Position numbers and translations under genes: made by a program
Source of the DNA: Pycnococcus provasolii
Lineage: Eukaryota > Chlorophyta > Pseudoscourfieldiophyceae > Pseudoscourfieldiales > Pycnococcaceae
NCBI GenBank assembly: GCA_938743325.2
Contig: OW568898.1
Coordinates: 372,189 to 436,188 of the forward strand
Direction: 5' to 3'
Length of the DNA: 64,000 nt
Notes under the pieces: generated by a model
Database searches by the model: none
What the model was told of the DNA's origin: nothing
Seen by the model: only the letters and a program-made list of their open reading frames with translations
Shown: positions 19,879-29,188 of the stretch, piece by piece
How the letters are laid out: each line of letters opens with the position of its first letter
How positions within the stretch are numbered: the stretch's first letter is position 1

Positions 19879-20387
19879 AATATTGTTGTATACTGAGATC
19901 CCTCATTCAGTAATGAAGTGTACTTTACTCTGTCCGGCGGTTGTCCATTCACACCATTCACTTTCACCATTCAGCCCATTCACCGGTGCCATTCACTGCG
20001 CGTTTTTGTACATTTGCGAAGGTGATTTCGAAGGTTGTATCACTCTATCAGGGCGCTTTCGTTGGCGCAGTGAGGTCTCCGGTTGCGACTTGTTTTCGTT
20101 GATGTCGTCGCCAGCGCCACCAACCGTGCATCAACACGATGACTCAAAGGTCGCACTTACTACTCTACCTGCCGCTAGAGTAGTATCTAAAGGAGTCCAA
20201 CGTGTGGGAAAAGGGGACTGTCTTGGAGTTTGCGACTAAATACATGATCCTAGATTGTATAGAAACGTTCTCGTTTTGTTACATCAGTTACAGGGTCATA
20301 AGTTTACAAGATACATCCTATCATAGGGAATTACACATATGTTTACACGGGTGTGGCAAATAAATAATAGTCTATCGTAATATTCAA
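19879..20387. other. Convergent 3' intergenic region
   Basis: The two largest surface-protein genes end here, tail to tail. The stretch is AT-rich at its right end and contains short CCATTCAC repeats around 19950-20000. No gene is seen. Confidence 0.55.
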
Positions 20388-23300
20388 TTATATCCTTCGC
20401 ACGCGAGGTGAGGAGTGCGTGGCGGGTCCTCGCGAGAGTGCGGAGGAAAGGATCACATCGTCGCGGTCTGTCATGAGTGTTAGCGCGTTGCTGCGATCGG
20501 AACGCGGAGAGGCGTGTGCAGAGTGATAGGAAACCGCTGACATGCGCAGCGGACTCGCATGTCCCAAGGCGTCACGCGCGGAGTCGAGGGAGGGTGCTGG
20601 CCCTTCCTCCGTTGGCCAGGCAAGTGATGCAGCGCTGCGCGTCGACGCAGGTTCCCCGCGAAGCTCTTCATTTGGCACGCCTACACCAAAACTCTCAGGA
20701 TGTACGGCGGCTATCGGGAACGTTCGGGATCGCTCAATCGCCGCTTGACCTGCCACTTCGGTCGCACCGTCCATGCGTTCGCTGTTCGATCGAGTCGCGG
20801 GAACAAATGGCATGTGAAAGCGCGAATCGTCCGCCGTAGCCTCTGGCCAAACCAACAAAGGTGGCGACCGACCCCTCGGCGTCGTAGCAGAGGACGAGTA
20901 GCTGCTTGACTCTTCATCCTCGTCGCTTCCATCTTCGCGACGCTTGCCAAATTGCGGGACTCCCTCATACAAGCGAGGAGGACTTGGGGCAGGTGGATCG
21001 TACGGTGGTGGACGTGGCGTTCCCGATGGTGGCGGGCCCAGCATGGACCTTGGCGTGTTGCAAATGCTCTCCTGGCCCACGTACAGCGCCGCCACCTTCA
21101 TGGCCTCGAAGGCAACGTCGTCGTCGTCCACTCGAATAATCTTCGGTGGTGGGGTGGAAGGCTGCAATACCGGCACGGGAACCACAGGCGTTGGTGACGG
21201 CGTCAGCAGCGCGTGCGTCTGCTTTAGCGGTTCCGCCCGCCCATTCTTCCGAAGGCTAAGCATGAGTCTAATGCCAAGCATAAGCAGCAGAAAAGCGGCA
21301 CCAAGGCTAAGGCCAGCTGCGGCGATGTGCTCTAACGGCATTGCGTTCTGTTCTGGTGAAGATGCTCCGGCATCGACCACCTTGGCACCAAGCGTGATTG
21401 CGGGTGCTGTGGGCACGGGTGGGGGAGACGGCCCTGTTTCGGTGGAATTTAACGGCGATGCACGCGGCGGCGGGCGTGCCGCATCCAATCCTCCCGGTGT
21501 GGGAGTTGCGTCGAACGCATTCGTCGTGACAGCAATTGTTGTGTAGTTTTCCGCTGAGCCTGGTGGCACCATAAAAGTACCATCTCCGGAGGAAAGAGGT
21601 GGGAGCGGTGCCGCCACAGCAAGCTTGGGTACCACGACCACCATCCGATATCGGTAGGTGGTTGCATTCGCCACCGGGGCAAACATCGTGGAGAGTCCCT
21701 CGGAGCCATCATTTGCACAAATAAGCGCGTCAAGCACTACGTAGGTTTCAGCGATCTGCTCGAACACAAGAGACGGCATCGAAACGCTGCAACTTACTCG
21801 AGCGTCACGCGCGTTGCACTGCGCTATGCTGACCGCCGTTCTTGCACCAACGGCGGATGCGGCAAGGCGTATGTTCCGCGCCCCATCAACGGAAGATAGG
21901 GCAAAATTGAAGTGCATGCTAATATTCTGAGCTCCGGTGGGAAGCTGCACTGCTCGACTTGGCTTTGGTGCCTGCGCAAGATGTGCGAACTCATCGTCCG
22001 CCGTGGCAGCAGCCAGAGCCACGGATCCACTCATCGGGGCGGGCAGCAGTGGCATTTGGTTGCGTGCATCGGTAGGCTTTGGGTCATCGACTAATCCCAG
22101 AAGCGCCGCCGCATCGGCAGGTCGATGCAGTATGAGATTCACAATTTCCCACTCCGTTTGCACGTGCCAAGCGGCGGGTGCAACTCGAAATGATACGAAC
22201 GATACGCCAACCGGTGGTCGCAGATTCACCACAAGAATGCCGTTGCGATCAGCCGGCCCATCTGCATCAACAGGAAAGCCATCCTTATCCTGAAGCGCTG
22301 TTTCGTGGGTACGTAGCGCACGTTCCACCTCCGAAGAAGCGACCGTTCGCATTCGCACCACAGAATGCCCAGATGCACATGTTGAGACAGCTGCACGCGC
22401 ATCATCGACGGTGGAATTCGTCGCTTCCATCCATCCGCAGGATGTGGCGAGCGGATGAGCGCCTGCAAGGCGCAATGTGGCCACGACGCCTTCGGGGGCA
22501 GGTGGCAGGATGAAAACGTAAGTCCGCGCCCCACCGGGGCATGCGATGGCACGCGCGTCACCGTTACTCGAGCGCTGCATGCACGGTGCATCGAGATGTT
22601 CGGAATTTCCCGCACCAGTCCCAGATGTTGGAAGAGTTCCGAGGCGACGGAGAGGGACGCCGGTGGCCAGGCGGCCGGTCCCTAACCACGCGTCATCTCC
22701 GGGCGAGTATTCGCGAGCCTCCGCAGAGCACTTGCAGACTGCGCGGTATACGCAAGCGCACAGAGATAGCACGCCGAGCGTGGTGTCCTCCTGCCCAAGA
22801 GATCCCAGGAACACGTCGTCGCGTTGGGGAACTGTGTCAACCTTCGCAGAGGTGGATGCAACATCACACTTGTAGGGAGATGCGATGCCCCATCCTGCCG
22901 CATAGCCTGCGTCCCAGCTTTGAGCATTTCCTTCCAGGGCCTGCGTTGCAGAGTTTGCGATGCGCGGGAGATCGCCACGAATGTGCACACGCCCATGTGA
23001 GCCGCGAAAGCGCGGATCGTCGCCTTCGATGGTGGTAAAGGTGCCCACTCGTCCCGAAAGCACCGCGACGCCCGCGGGAATACCGCTCCGCGCTGGAAAA
23101 ATACGTACTGGCGGTGGCGGAACCCCAAACCACGTCTTCGGTGGCGAAGGCGGCAAGGCTGGTGGAAGGGTTGGAGGAGCGGGTGGTTGCGGTGGCGGAG
23201 GCACGGGAGGAGGTGGGCGGGGAAATGGCGGGGGTGTCGGTGGATGCGGCGGTCGAGCAATCTCTCCAAAGCTCAACCCCAATGTGGCATTCGAGTAGTC

Positions 23301-26300
23301 CTCAAAAATGATCCCATTGCCCTCGCTCACGCATACATCCCGGCTGCACGTCGACGTGCTCAGCCGCAGTTTGTTATCAAAATCGCAGTCTTGAAAGCGC
23401 GCAACGATTCCCAGGCCGGTTCGTGGAAAGGTCGGGGCGTGACCATGTTTCCCAAGCGCCACTGCACCACCGTGCATGGCAAGGTTGCCGTGAAAGGCAA
23501 CGCGCACGAAGGATAATCGCACGACTGACATCTTTCCCTCCGGCGGTGGCACGTAAACTGCGCCGCCGTATCGCGTATCTGACCCCACGTCAACATGGTT
23601 ATCGATGAAATCGCAGTCGCGAAAGAAAACCGAGAGTGTTGTGTTGCCTTGAGCCATAAGAAGAGTTGCACCACCACCACCACCTAATCCTGGGGCGTTC
23701 GAGGTCAGTTTGCCTCGGACAAATGCGAGGTTGACAAAGGTGGCATCCACCATTCCCCCGCCAGTTGCACGCAGACGAAGCAGTGGCGTTTCGAGCATCC
23801 CGTCGAGTGTGCAGCGCCTCTGCGCACCTCCGGATGCACAATTTCCACGAAGTTCCAGTACGCGCCCTGACGAAACGCCATTCGTTGCAACATCAATGTA
23901 CAGACACCGTTTTCCAGTGGATTCGCAAGCGATGTCGTCCGTTAGAACCACCTCCCTGATTGAGGGATTTGCGAGAGCCACCACGAGGTCAGCTCGGTTC
24001 GACACCTCTACCATGCGAGGTGGCGGGGGAGTCGGAGGCGATGGAATCGATGATGAAATGTTATCGAATCCGGGGGAAGACACAGGCGAGGCAGAATCAT
24101 CACTCGGTGAAGATGGAGACCACAAAGGCGGAGGAGGCTGCAGTGGCGGAGGTGGCGGTCGATGGCGCGGTGGTGGGGGCAGAAGTGCATCCTGCTGCGA
24201 TGTAATTGCACATGAGCGCAGAATCCGCGTTGACACTCGGTCCAGCAGCGCTGTGGCGGCAGCAGCGCCGCCGCCGTCGCCATTACCGCTAGTCAAACTG
24301 TCGCTATTTTCCCATTCATCTGGGACGCACCTCGCCAGCGCGACATGACTCGGCGCACCAAACACAACGCTGACACCAAGTCCAACCTTTCCCGCAGGGT
24401 CCGATCCCATGGAACACGTGCCCATGTCAGCCATACCCTTGCCTGTGCGCGTGGCTGCGCGTCGCGTGTCAAACTCCAAATCGTGGAAGGCGAGTCCGCC
24501 GAGTGTCGTCGCGGGTGGCCTACTGCTCGGCCAATCGGCTGGTGTCACCGATGCATCGGGGTTCATAATGTATTGGACACGCGTCTCGGTGCCGTTTTGA
24601 CCACCCCCCGCGCGCCCGGTATTGTTTGCGAAAGACGTCGCAATGAATTGCACGCGCGCAATGTCACCGGTCGTCCGCGCTGCCGGAGCCAGGTAGACCG
24701 CACCGCCGTCGCCACCACTTGCCGTGTTTTCCCGAAATTCTCCCGCGTAGACGGCAAAGTTGCCACCAGCGGAGACGTACACCGCACCGCCATCATGCTC
24801 TGCCGTGCTTTGCTTGACTGAGCCTCCAACCAGAGTGAGCGTGGCAAGGGGGCTCGCAGCCGCAAATCCGCCGTGTCGTGCACGATTCTCGCGCGCAACA
24901 CAAGCTATGCACAAGGCTGCCGGCAAGTCGTCGGTGGGAAGCGAGGTGCCGTTCACCGCGTGCAGCGGGAAGTGTCGGATGTCACCCATGCCCTCGGCAT
25001 TCTCTGGGAAACTGTCTGCTTTTGCACCACTTCTGAAACCAGCAAGTGACGCCCAAAAGTCCAATGCGATGGCACCGCCACGACGCGACGCTGAGTTGGC
25101 ACGGAAGGTGCACTGATCGGAAATCATATGCGCGTTTGCTTTTGTCGAGATGGCCAAAGCTCCGCCACCTTGCCCCGAATCCTCTCCGTACGCCGCATTC
25201 GATAGGAGTACGGAATGAGTGATTGCACTCGCGCTGGTGTCCAGCATTTGCGCGGCGTTGAACGCGGATGGTCTCAATGAGCGTACAAAGTCAAGCCAGC
25301 TCTGGGAATCCATCCATCGCATTGGAGTTGGCGTTGTCAGAGGCGACGTCGCTGGTGCGGCAACGATCGATGCGATGTCCGCCATGCCAGCCCCGATCGT
25401 GGAGATGGCACCGCCGGATCCCGCGTCGAATCGCGCCGGCCTGCTGCCAATCACGTTCGGCGAAAGCTGACCAGTACCCTGCATCATCTTGGCCGCGGCG
25501 TTAAGCGCGAAGACGCACGCATCGGCATCAACGGCGGCGGTGTCAGCAACGCTCACGGCGCCACCTTCCTCGGCGGCACCATTCAGCGACAGCTCGGTAC
25601 GACGCAGGATGAGAAGCGCGCCATTCGATGCGGCGGCGGCACCACCTTTCACCGCGGAGAGGCCCACCATTAGGCTGCTTTCCACCTCCGCCACCGCGCG
25701 GTGGTCCACAGCTATCCCGCCGCCTCTGCTTGGCAGTAGTCGATAGTCTCGCGTCGCGGCAACGACCTGTGCTCGGCTCGTCAGCGGTGGCGCTCCGCCT
25801 CCCGCACCCTCAGGCTGATAGAAGACGCACCGCACGAAATGCGCGCGTGCATTTTCAGTCACATACGCCGCCCCTCCGGGCATGCCGCCAACGCCGTGCG
25901 CGGCAAAGGCCACGCCGACGAATGTTGCCGCGGCATCGGCACCTTGCACTTCGAGAAGCCGTGCGACAGCCGCGCTGGACTTGACGGATATCTTGCAGCA
26001 CCCTGCGTTAGGCTGGTCGAGCGTTTCCGGCGTGAGCGCGCACTTCGACGGGTCGAATACGAAGCACGTGACGGTGACGGCTCGTCGGACGACGATCGGC
26101 CCATTTGCCAGTTCGATGTTTGGCGACGTGATTGCGACGACGGGAGTGTACGGATCGGCGAGAGCCGCGCGCAGTGCCGTTTCGTCGGATGCGAGTGTCG
26201 CATTGCGCGTTCGGATTGCCTTTGCGAGCGCGACTCCCGCCTTCGTGTCGTCGTGCTTGGGTACGCGTCTCGGCCATGCGTCTCCGCTAACATCTGGTGC

Positions 26301-27440
26301 TGTTACGTGCAGTGCATCCCACGACGATGGCATCGGCACATTCACGGGAAGTGTGGCGAAAATGCCCGCGCCGCTGACGGTGGGCGCACACGCGTGCGCC
26401 TTTCCTGCTGTACCTGCGGCCATGTGTACTTGTGTTGTACTTTTCGATTCTGTATCGTCGTCGAACGAGCACGTGTCGAACGCGAAGGTGGGATTGAGGT
26501 GAAGTGCCGTTGCCGTTGTTTCCCAGACGGATGTCGTCTTGGTCGCGGCAGCTGCGCTCCCCCCCCTTGACGCGTAGTTCTGTTTGAAGTGGCACCTGCT
26601 GAATGCGACGTTTGCGCCTGTGGTCGCGAGTTCCACCGCACCACCTGCGGCTGGTATTCCCGACTTGCCCACTTGGTTCTTTTCGAATGTGCAGCTGTGG
26701 AAGACGACTCTTGCGTTTGCGCCTCCTGGTTGTGCGGTGATTCTGACGGCCCCTCCTCCGTAGAATGTCGGCGCGCCGTTAACGAACGCGACGTTCGTTA
26801 CGAGCAACCTTGCATTTTGCGTGAGCGCGACGGACATGACGCGTTCGTACCTCGGCGCGACGATCTTGCACGTTTGGCGTTGCAGTGCGCACTTGAGTTC
26901 AAGCTGCGTATTATTTTTGAGGAAGACTGCGAGCGTTCCCTTGTGGTCGTCGTTCAGGTTGATTGACGCGGCGTGGATATGTATGCATATGTGTTTTGAC
27001 GCCACTGTGGAGGTGGTTGTGGAGGTGGAGGAGGAGGTGGAGGCCGCCGCTTGTAGCGCCGCACGCAGGTCAGCAGTCACGCCGGCTGACTCTTGTTGCT
27101 GACTATAGCTTATTTTCCCGACGTGCGTGATCGACGAGCACGAAGCTGAAGCGTTCGCGACATGAATGGGAAGCTGCAAGAATACCACTAAGAGTAAGCT
27201 CAAGATACTCCACCTTAAGAAAAGAAGCGTGCCACGAATGCCACCTCTTAGACTTAGAGAGGATGGAGCCATATTCATGAACATGGATGGAGCACGTGCA
27301 TGCAACATGAATAGAGAGAGCCTTCTTCTTCTTCTTCGACAGTGACAGTGACAGTGACAGTGACGCTGACGCTGACGCCAGTGACACACGGACTCTCTCA
27401 GAGGGGACTTCCCAATATTGACATTAATCCGGGCTGCCAT
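20388..27440 (-). CDS. Giant surface protein with Pmp/beta-helix repeats, single TM helix and short tail
   Basis: The open frame encodes 2,350 residues. The first ATG is at 27440, but that leader is Cys/His/Arg-rich from microsatellite DNA; ATGs at 27284, 27278 and 27272 would give a normal signal peptide ending LPIHVANASA. Residues about 100-1400 carry many units of the Chlamydia Pmp type (FRANSASRRGGAIAL, FRENTASGGDGGAVYL, G-G-A-I/V with F/C-x-x-N), which form a right-handed parallel beta-helix. Pro-rich linkers interrupt near residues 1090 and 1395. A beta-rich region leads to a TM helix at about 2037-2066, then about 280 residues of Ser/Pro-rich cytoplasmic tail. Such algal proteins are thought to be adhesins or pectate-lyase-like wall proteins, but no catalytic motif was recognised. 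Orientation (large outside part, small tail) is inferred. Confidence 0.88.
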   Translation of the reverse strand: MAARINVNIGKSPLRESVCHWRQRQRHCHCHCHCRRRRRRLSLFMLHARAPSMFMNMAPSSLSLRGGIRGTLLFLRWSILSLLLVVFLQLPIHVANASASCSSITHVGKISYSQQQESAGVTADLRAALQAAASTSSSTSTTTSTVASKHICIHIHAASINLNDDHKGTLAVFLKNNTQLELKCALQRQTCKIVAPRYERVMSVALTQNARLLVTNVAFVNGAPTFYGGGAVRITAQPGGANARVVFHSCTFEKNQVGKSGIPAAGGAVELATTGANVAFSRCHFKQNYASRGGSAAAATKTTSVWETTATALHLNPTFAFDTCSFDDDTESKSTTQVHMAAGTAGKAHACAPTVSGAGIFATLPVNVPMPSSWDALHVTAPDVSGDAWPRRVPKHDDTKAGVALAKAIRTRNATLASDETALRAALADPYTPVVAITSPNIELANGPIVVRRAVTVTCFVFDPSKCALTPETLDQPNAGCCKISVKSSAAVARLLEVQGADAAATFVGVAFAAHGVGGMPGGAAYVTENARAHFVRCVFYQPEGAGGGAPPLTSRAQVVAATRDYRLLPSRGGGIAVDHRAVAEVESSLMVGLSAVKGGAAAASNGALLILRRTELSLNGAAEEGGAVSVADTAAVDADACVFALNAAAKMMQGTGQLSPNVIGSRPARFDAGSGGAISTIGAGMADIASIVAAPATSPLTTPTPMRWMDSQSWLDFVRSLRPSAFNAAQMLDTSASAITHSVLLSNAAYGEDSGQGGGALAISTKANAHMISDQCTFRANSASRRGGAIALDFWASLAGFRSGAKADSFPENAEGMGDIRHFPLHAVNGTSLPTDDLPAALCIACVARENRARHGGFAAASPLATLTLVGGSVKQSTAEHDGGAVYVSAGGNFAVYAGEFRENTASGGDGGAVYLAPAARTTGDIARVQFIATSFANNTGRAGGGQNGTETRVQYIMNPDASVTPADWPSSRPPATTLGGLAFHDLEFDTRRAATRTGKGMADMGTCSMGSDPAGKVGLGVSVVFGAPSHVALARCVPDEWENSDSLTSGNGDGGGAAAATALLDRVSTRILRSCAITSQQDALLPPPPRHRPPPPPLQPPPPLWSPSSPSDDSASPVSSPGFDNISSSIPSPPTPPPPRMVEVSNRADLVVALANPSIREVVLTDDIACESTGKRCLYIDVATNGVSSGRVLELRGNCASGGAQRRCTLDGMLETPLLRLRATGGGMVDATFVNLAFVRGKLTSNAPGLGGGGGATLLMAQGNTTLSVFFRDCDFIDNHVDVGSDTRYGGAVYVPPPEGKMSVVRLSFVRVAFHGNLAMHGGAVALGKHGHAPTFPRTGLGIVARFQDCDFDNKLRLSTSTCSRDVCVSEGNGIIFEDYSNATLGLSFGEIARPPHPPTPPPFPRPPPPVPPPPQPPAPPTLPPALPPSPPKTWFGVPPPPVRIFPARSGIPAGVAVLSGRVGTFTTIEGDDPRFRGSHGRVHIRGDLPRIANSATQALEGNAQSWDAGYAAGWGIASPYKCDVASTSAKVDTVPQRDDVFLGSLGQEDTTLGVLSLCACVYRAVCKCSAEAREYSPGDDAWLGTGRLATGVPLRRLGTLPTSGTGAGNSEHLDAPCMQRSSNGDARAIACPGGARTYVFILPPAPEGVVATLRLAGAHPLATSCGWMEATNSTVDDARAAVSTCASGHSVVRMRTVASSEVERALRTHETALQDKDGFPVDADGPADRNGILVVNLRPPVGVSFVSFRVAPAAWHVQTEWEIVNLILHRPADAAALLGLVDDPKPTDARNQMPLLPAPMSGSVALAAATADDEFAHLAQAPKPSRAVQLPTGAQNISMHFNFALSSVDGARNIRLAASAVGARTAVSIAQCNARDARVSCSVSMPSLVFEQIAETYVVLDALICANDGSEGLSTMFAPVANATTYRYRMVVVVPKLAVAAPLPPLSSGDGTFMVPPGSAENYTTIAVTTNAFDATPTPGGLDAARPPPRASPLNSTETGPSPPPVPTAPAITLGAKVVDAGASSPEQNAMPLEHIAAAGLSLGAAFLLLMLGIRLMLSLRKNGRAEPLKQTHALLTPSPTPVVPVPVLQPSTPPPKIIRVDDDDVAFEAMKVAALYVGQESICNTPRSMLGPPPSGTPRPPPYDPPAPSPPRLYEGVPQFGKRREDGSDEDEESSSYSSSATTPRGRSPPLLVWPEATADDSRFHMPFVPATRSNSERMDGATEVAGQAAIERSRTFPIAAVHPESFGVGVPNEELRGEPASTRSAASLAWPTEEGPAPSLDSARDALGHASPLRMSAVSYHSAHASPRSDRSNALTLMTDRDDVILSSALSRGPATHSSPRVRRI
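27339..27378 (+). repeat. GACAGT / GACGCT hexanucleotide microsatellite
   Basis: Five GACAGT-type units followed by GACGCT units overlap the possible N-terminal leader of the beta-helix protein. This is a reason to prefer the start at 27284. Confidence 0.85.
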
Positions 27441-27880
27441 GGATTCCCAATAATGCGGGAATGAATGAACGTGTTTGACTGAACTGAATTATTGGAGGGA
27501 GAAGTTTGACCGTGGGAAAGGAAAAGAAGCTTATATGGGACTGGTGCACATACCAGGTTTAAGGGTGGGTCCCCACTCCTACGGAGGAAAGTTTCCTACT
27601 ACTTTACCTGGGTCCCTGGGAAAAAACTGGCTTAGGCAGATTAACCTTTTAAAAATTCACGTCATGTTTTCCTGTAAAATTAAGTTGTTCGGTGAAATAC
27701 CACCTTCAGGAGTAGAAGCCTACATATGTGCTCGGATGTTTCGTTGTTTTCATTGCCAGTAACGGTTCATGACCCGGCGGCGGCAGCGCCCACCGCCGCT
27801 GCCGCAAGCGCAGGTACCTCTGCCGCACCGCGGCCTTTGTGCCCCTCAGTGACTTGCGCCCGTCGCGGTCCATCGTACTG
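27441..27880. other. Intergenic region upstream of the beta-helix gene
   Basis: About 440 bp hold the 5' side of the beta-helix gene and the 3' side of the small leftward gene at 27881-28336. Frame 27706-27936 on the minus strand has no coding features. Nothing else is seen. Confidence 0.5.
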
Positions 27881-28336
27881 CTACGCGGTACGCGGCAGGT
27901 TGATCTGAATCTTATTGGGCAACCCCTTGGTGCCAAAATACACCTTCACCGTTATTCCCTTAGATGCCAACGGCTTGAACGCCCCCTCTCGCCGACATTT
28001 CGGGCGGTTCACCAGATGCAAGCACCCGAACAAGAGGCACGGGCCGATCGTTGTAGGCCACAAAATGACAGAGGGTATGCAGGTGCACTTCGTCCTGTCG
28101 TAGAGGCGCTGAATAGCTGCGTTCACTTCTTGCATGATGCCCACGAACTCACCATCGCTCGTGTACGAGGAGAGCTCCTGGGGCATCTCACCCGGTTGCG
28201 CGAGGCTGTGGAACTGGGTGAAGCCGCCGTCAATGCATTCGCCAGGCTCGGGGTCGTTGGACACAAGAAGGATGGAATTCGCTGGCCTGAAAGGCCCGCC
28301 GCCGTATTCGACAATGCCCACGTAGGTCGCAGCCAT
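27881..28336 (-). CDS. Small Cys-rich protein, unrecognised (weak Golgin A7/ERF4 resemblance)
   Basis: The minus-strand frame gives 151 residues from an ATG at 28336 to a TAG at 27881-27883. Composition is protein-like rather than simple-sequence. The middle reads FVGIMQEVNAAIQRLYDRT, then a Cys-containing hydrophobic stretch (TIGPCLLFGCLHL), then an ordered tail (LASKGITVKVYFGTKGL). This layout, an amphipathic helix, a hydrophobic Cys-bearing segment and a final strand, loosely recalls the Golgin A7/ERF4 palmitoyltransferase partner family, but I cannot confirm it by eye. The frame is open upstream of the ATG, so an extra exon or longer N-terminus is possible. Confidence that it is a gene is moderate, and that it is ERF4-like low. 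Confidence 0.5.
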   Translation of the reverse strand: MAATYVGIVEYGGGPFRPANSILLVSNDPEPGECIDGGFTQFHSLAQPGEMPQELSSYTSDGEFVGIMQEVNAAIQRLYDRTKCTCIPSVILWPTTIGPCLLFGCLHLVNRPKCRREGAFKPLASKGITVKVYFGTKGLPNKIQINLPRTA

Positions 28337-29188
28337 ATCCACGTCTATTCGTGGCACCCGCAACCTGTGCCAGCTACGGCGAAATGGGTGCGTGTAAGCG
28401 ACAACGCCATAGACAATCGTAGGTGAATGGTATTGTGGGCAACGCGGTTGCTGTACATACCACCTTGTTTGTGTGAGGTGAGTGTTTGCTTGAGTGCTTC
28501 TCTTCCCTACCGGGTAGTTCCCTTGACTTGACCACAGGCAATAGGAAGTTGGACTCTCTTCCCTTCCTCCCTTGAGCCTGAGGTGAGGGCCTCTCTTGAA
28601 GCGCCGAAGCCGATTAGCCGAACAGTCAGGTCAACTGGTCCTGGACAGCCGGCAAGGACTGGCTCCCTCCAGGTGACCACGTGGGGGGAACGGCCTTACC
28701 CATCCGTGCGCGATCTCATATATAGTTCTACCACCAAGCCATTACCAAGTGTCCCGAGGCCTACCTTAATACTACATTCTCTGCGTAAAGTAACTTCTCA
28801 ACGGTGGGACCCTTCATTCATTTTTATTATTACAAACCTGATGAGCATGGAGCTTCGGCCTTCAGGATAGGTCTAACCTTAAGAATTCATCAATCACGGC
28901 GCCGGGAATTTCCCGATCGAGGAGGAATGGAATGGAATTGAAATGGAATGCTTGCGGAGTCCGAATTTCCCATCAGCACGAGCGAGAACATCACGTCATA
29001 ATAAAGTAGCGGATATATCATATATGCCACGGTCCCCTCTCCTCAAAGCATCCAAGGCGTCGATGGCCAAGCCCCGAGCGCACAAATGTTTTTAAGGTTT
29101 CCGGTTGTATGGGCCTTCTTTCGTTCGCGGAATCTCCCTCCCCAAGAACGAAATGCCATTCTGAGTTCTGCCTCCCCCCCGTTTGGCA
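28337..29188. promoter_or_regulatory. Divergent intergenic region
   Basis: About 850 bp lie between the small Cys-rich gene (leftward) and the ligand-gated channel gene (rightward). I see no domain-bearing open frame, RNA gene or clear repeat. Confidence 0.5.
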
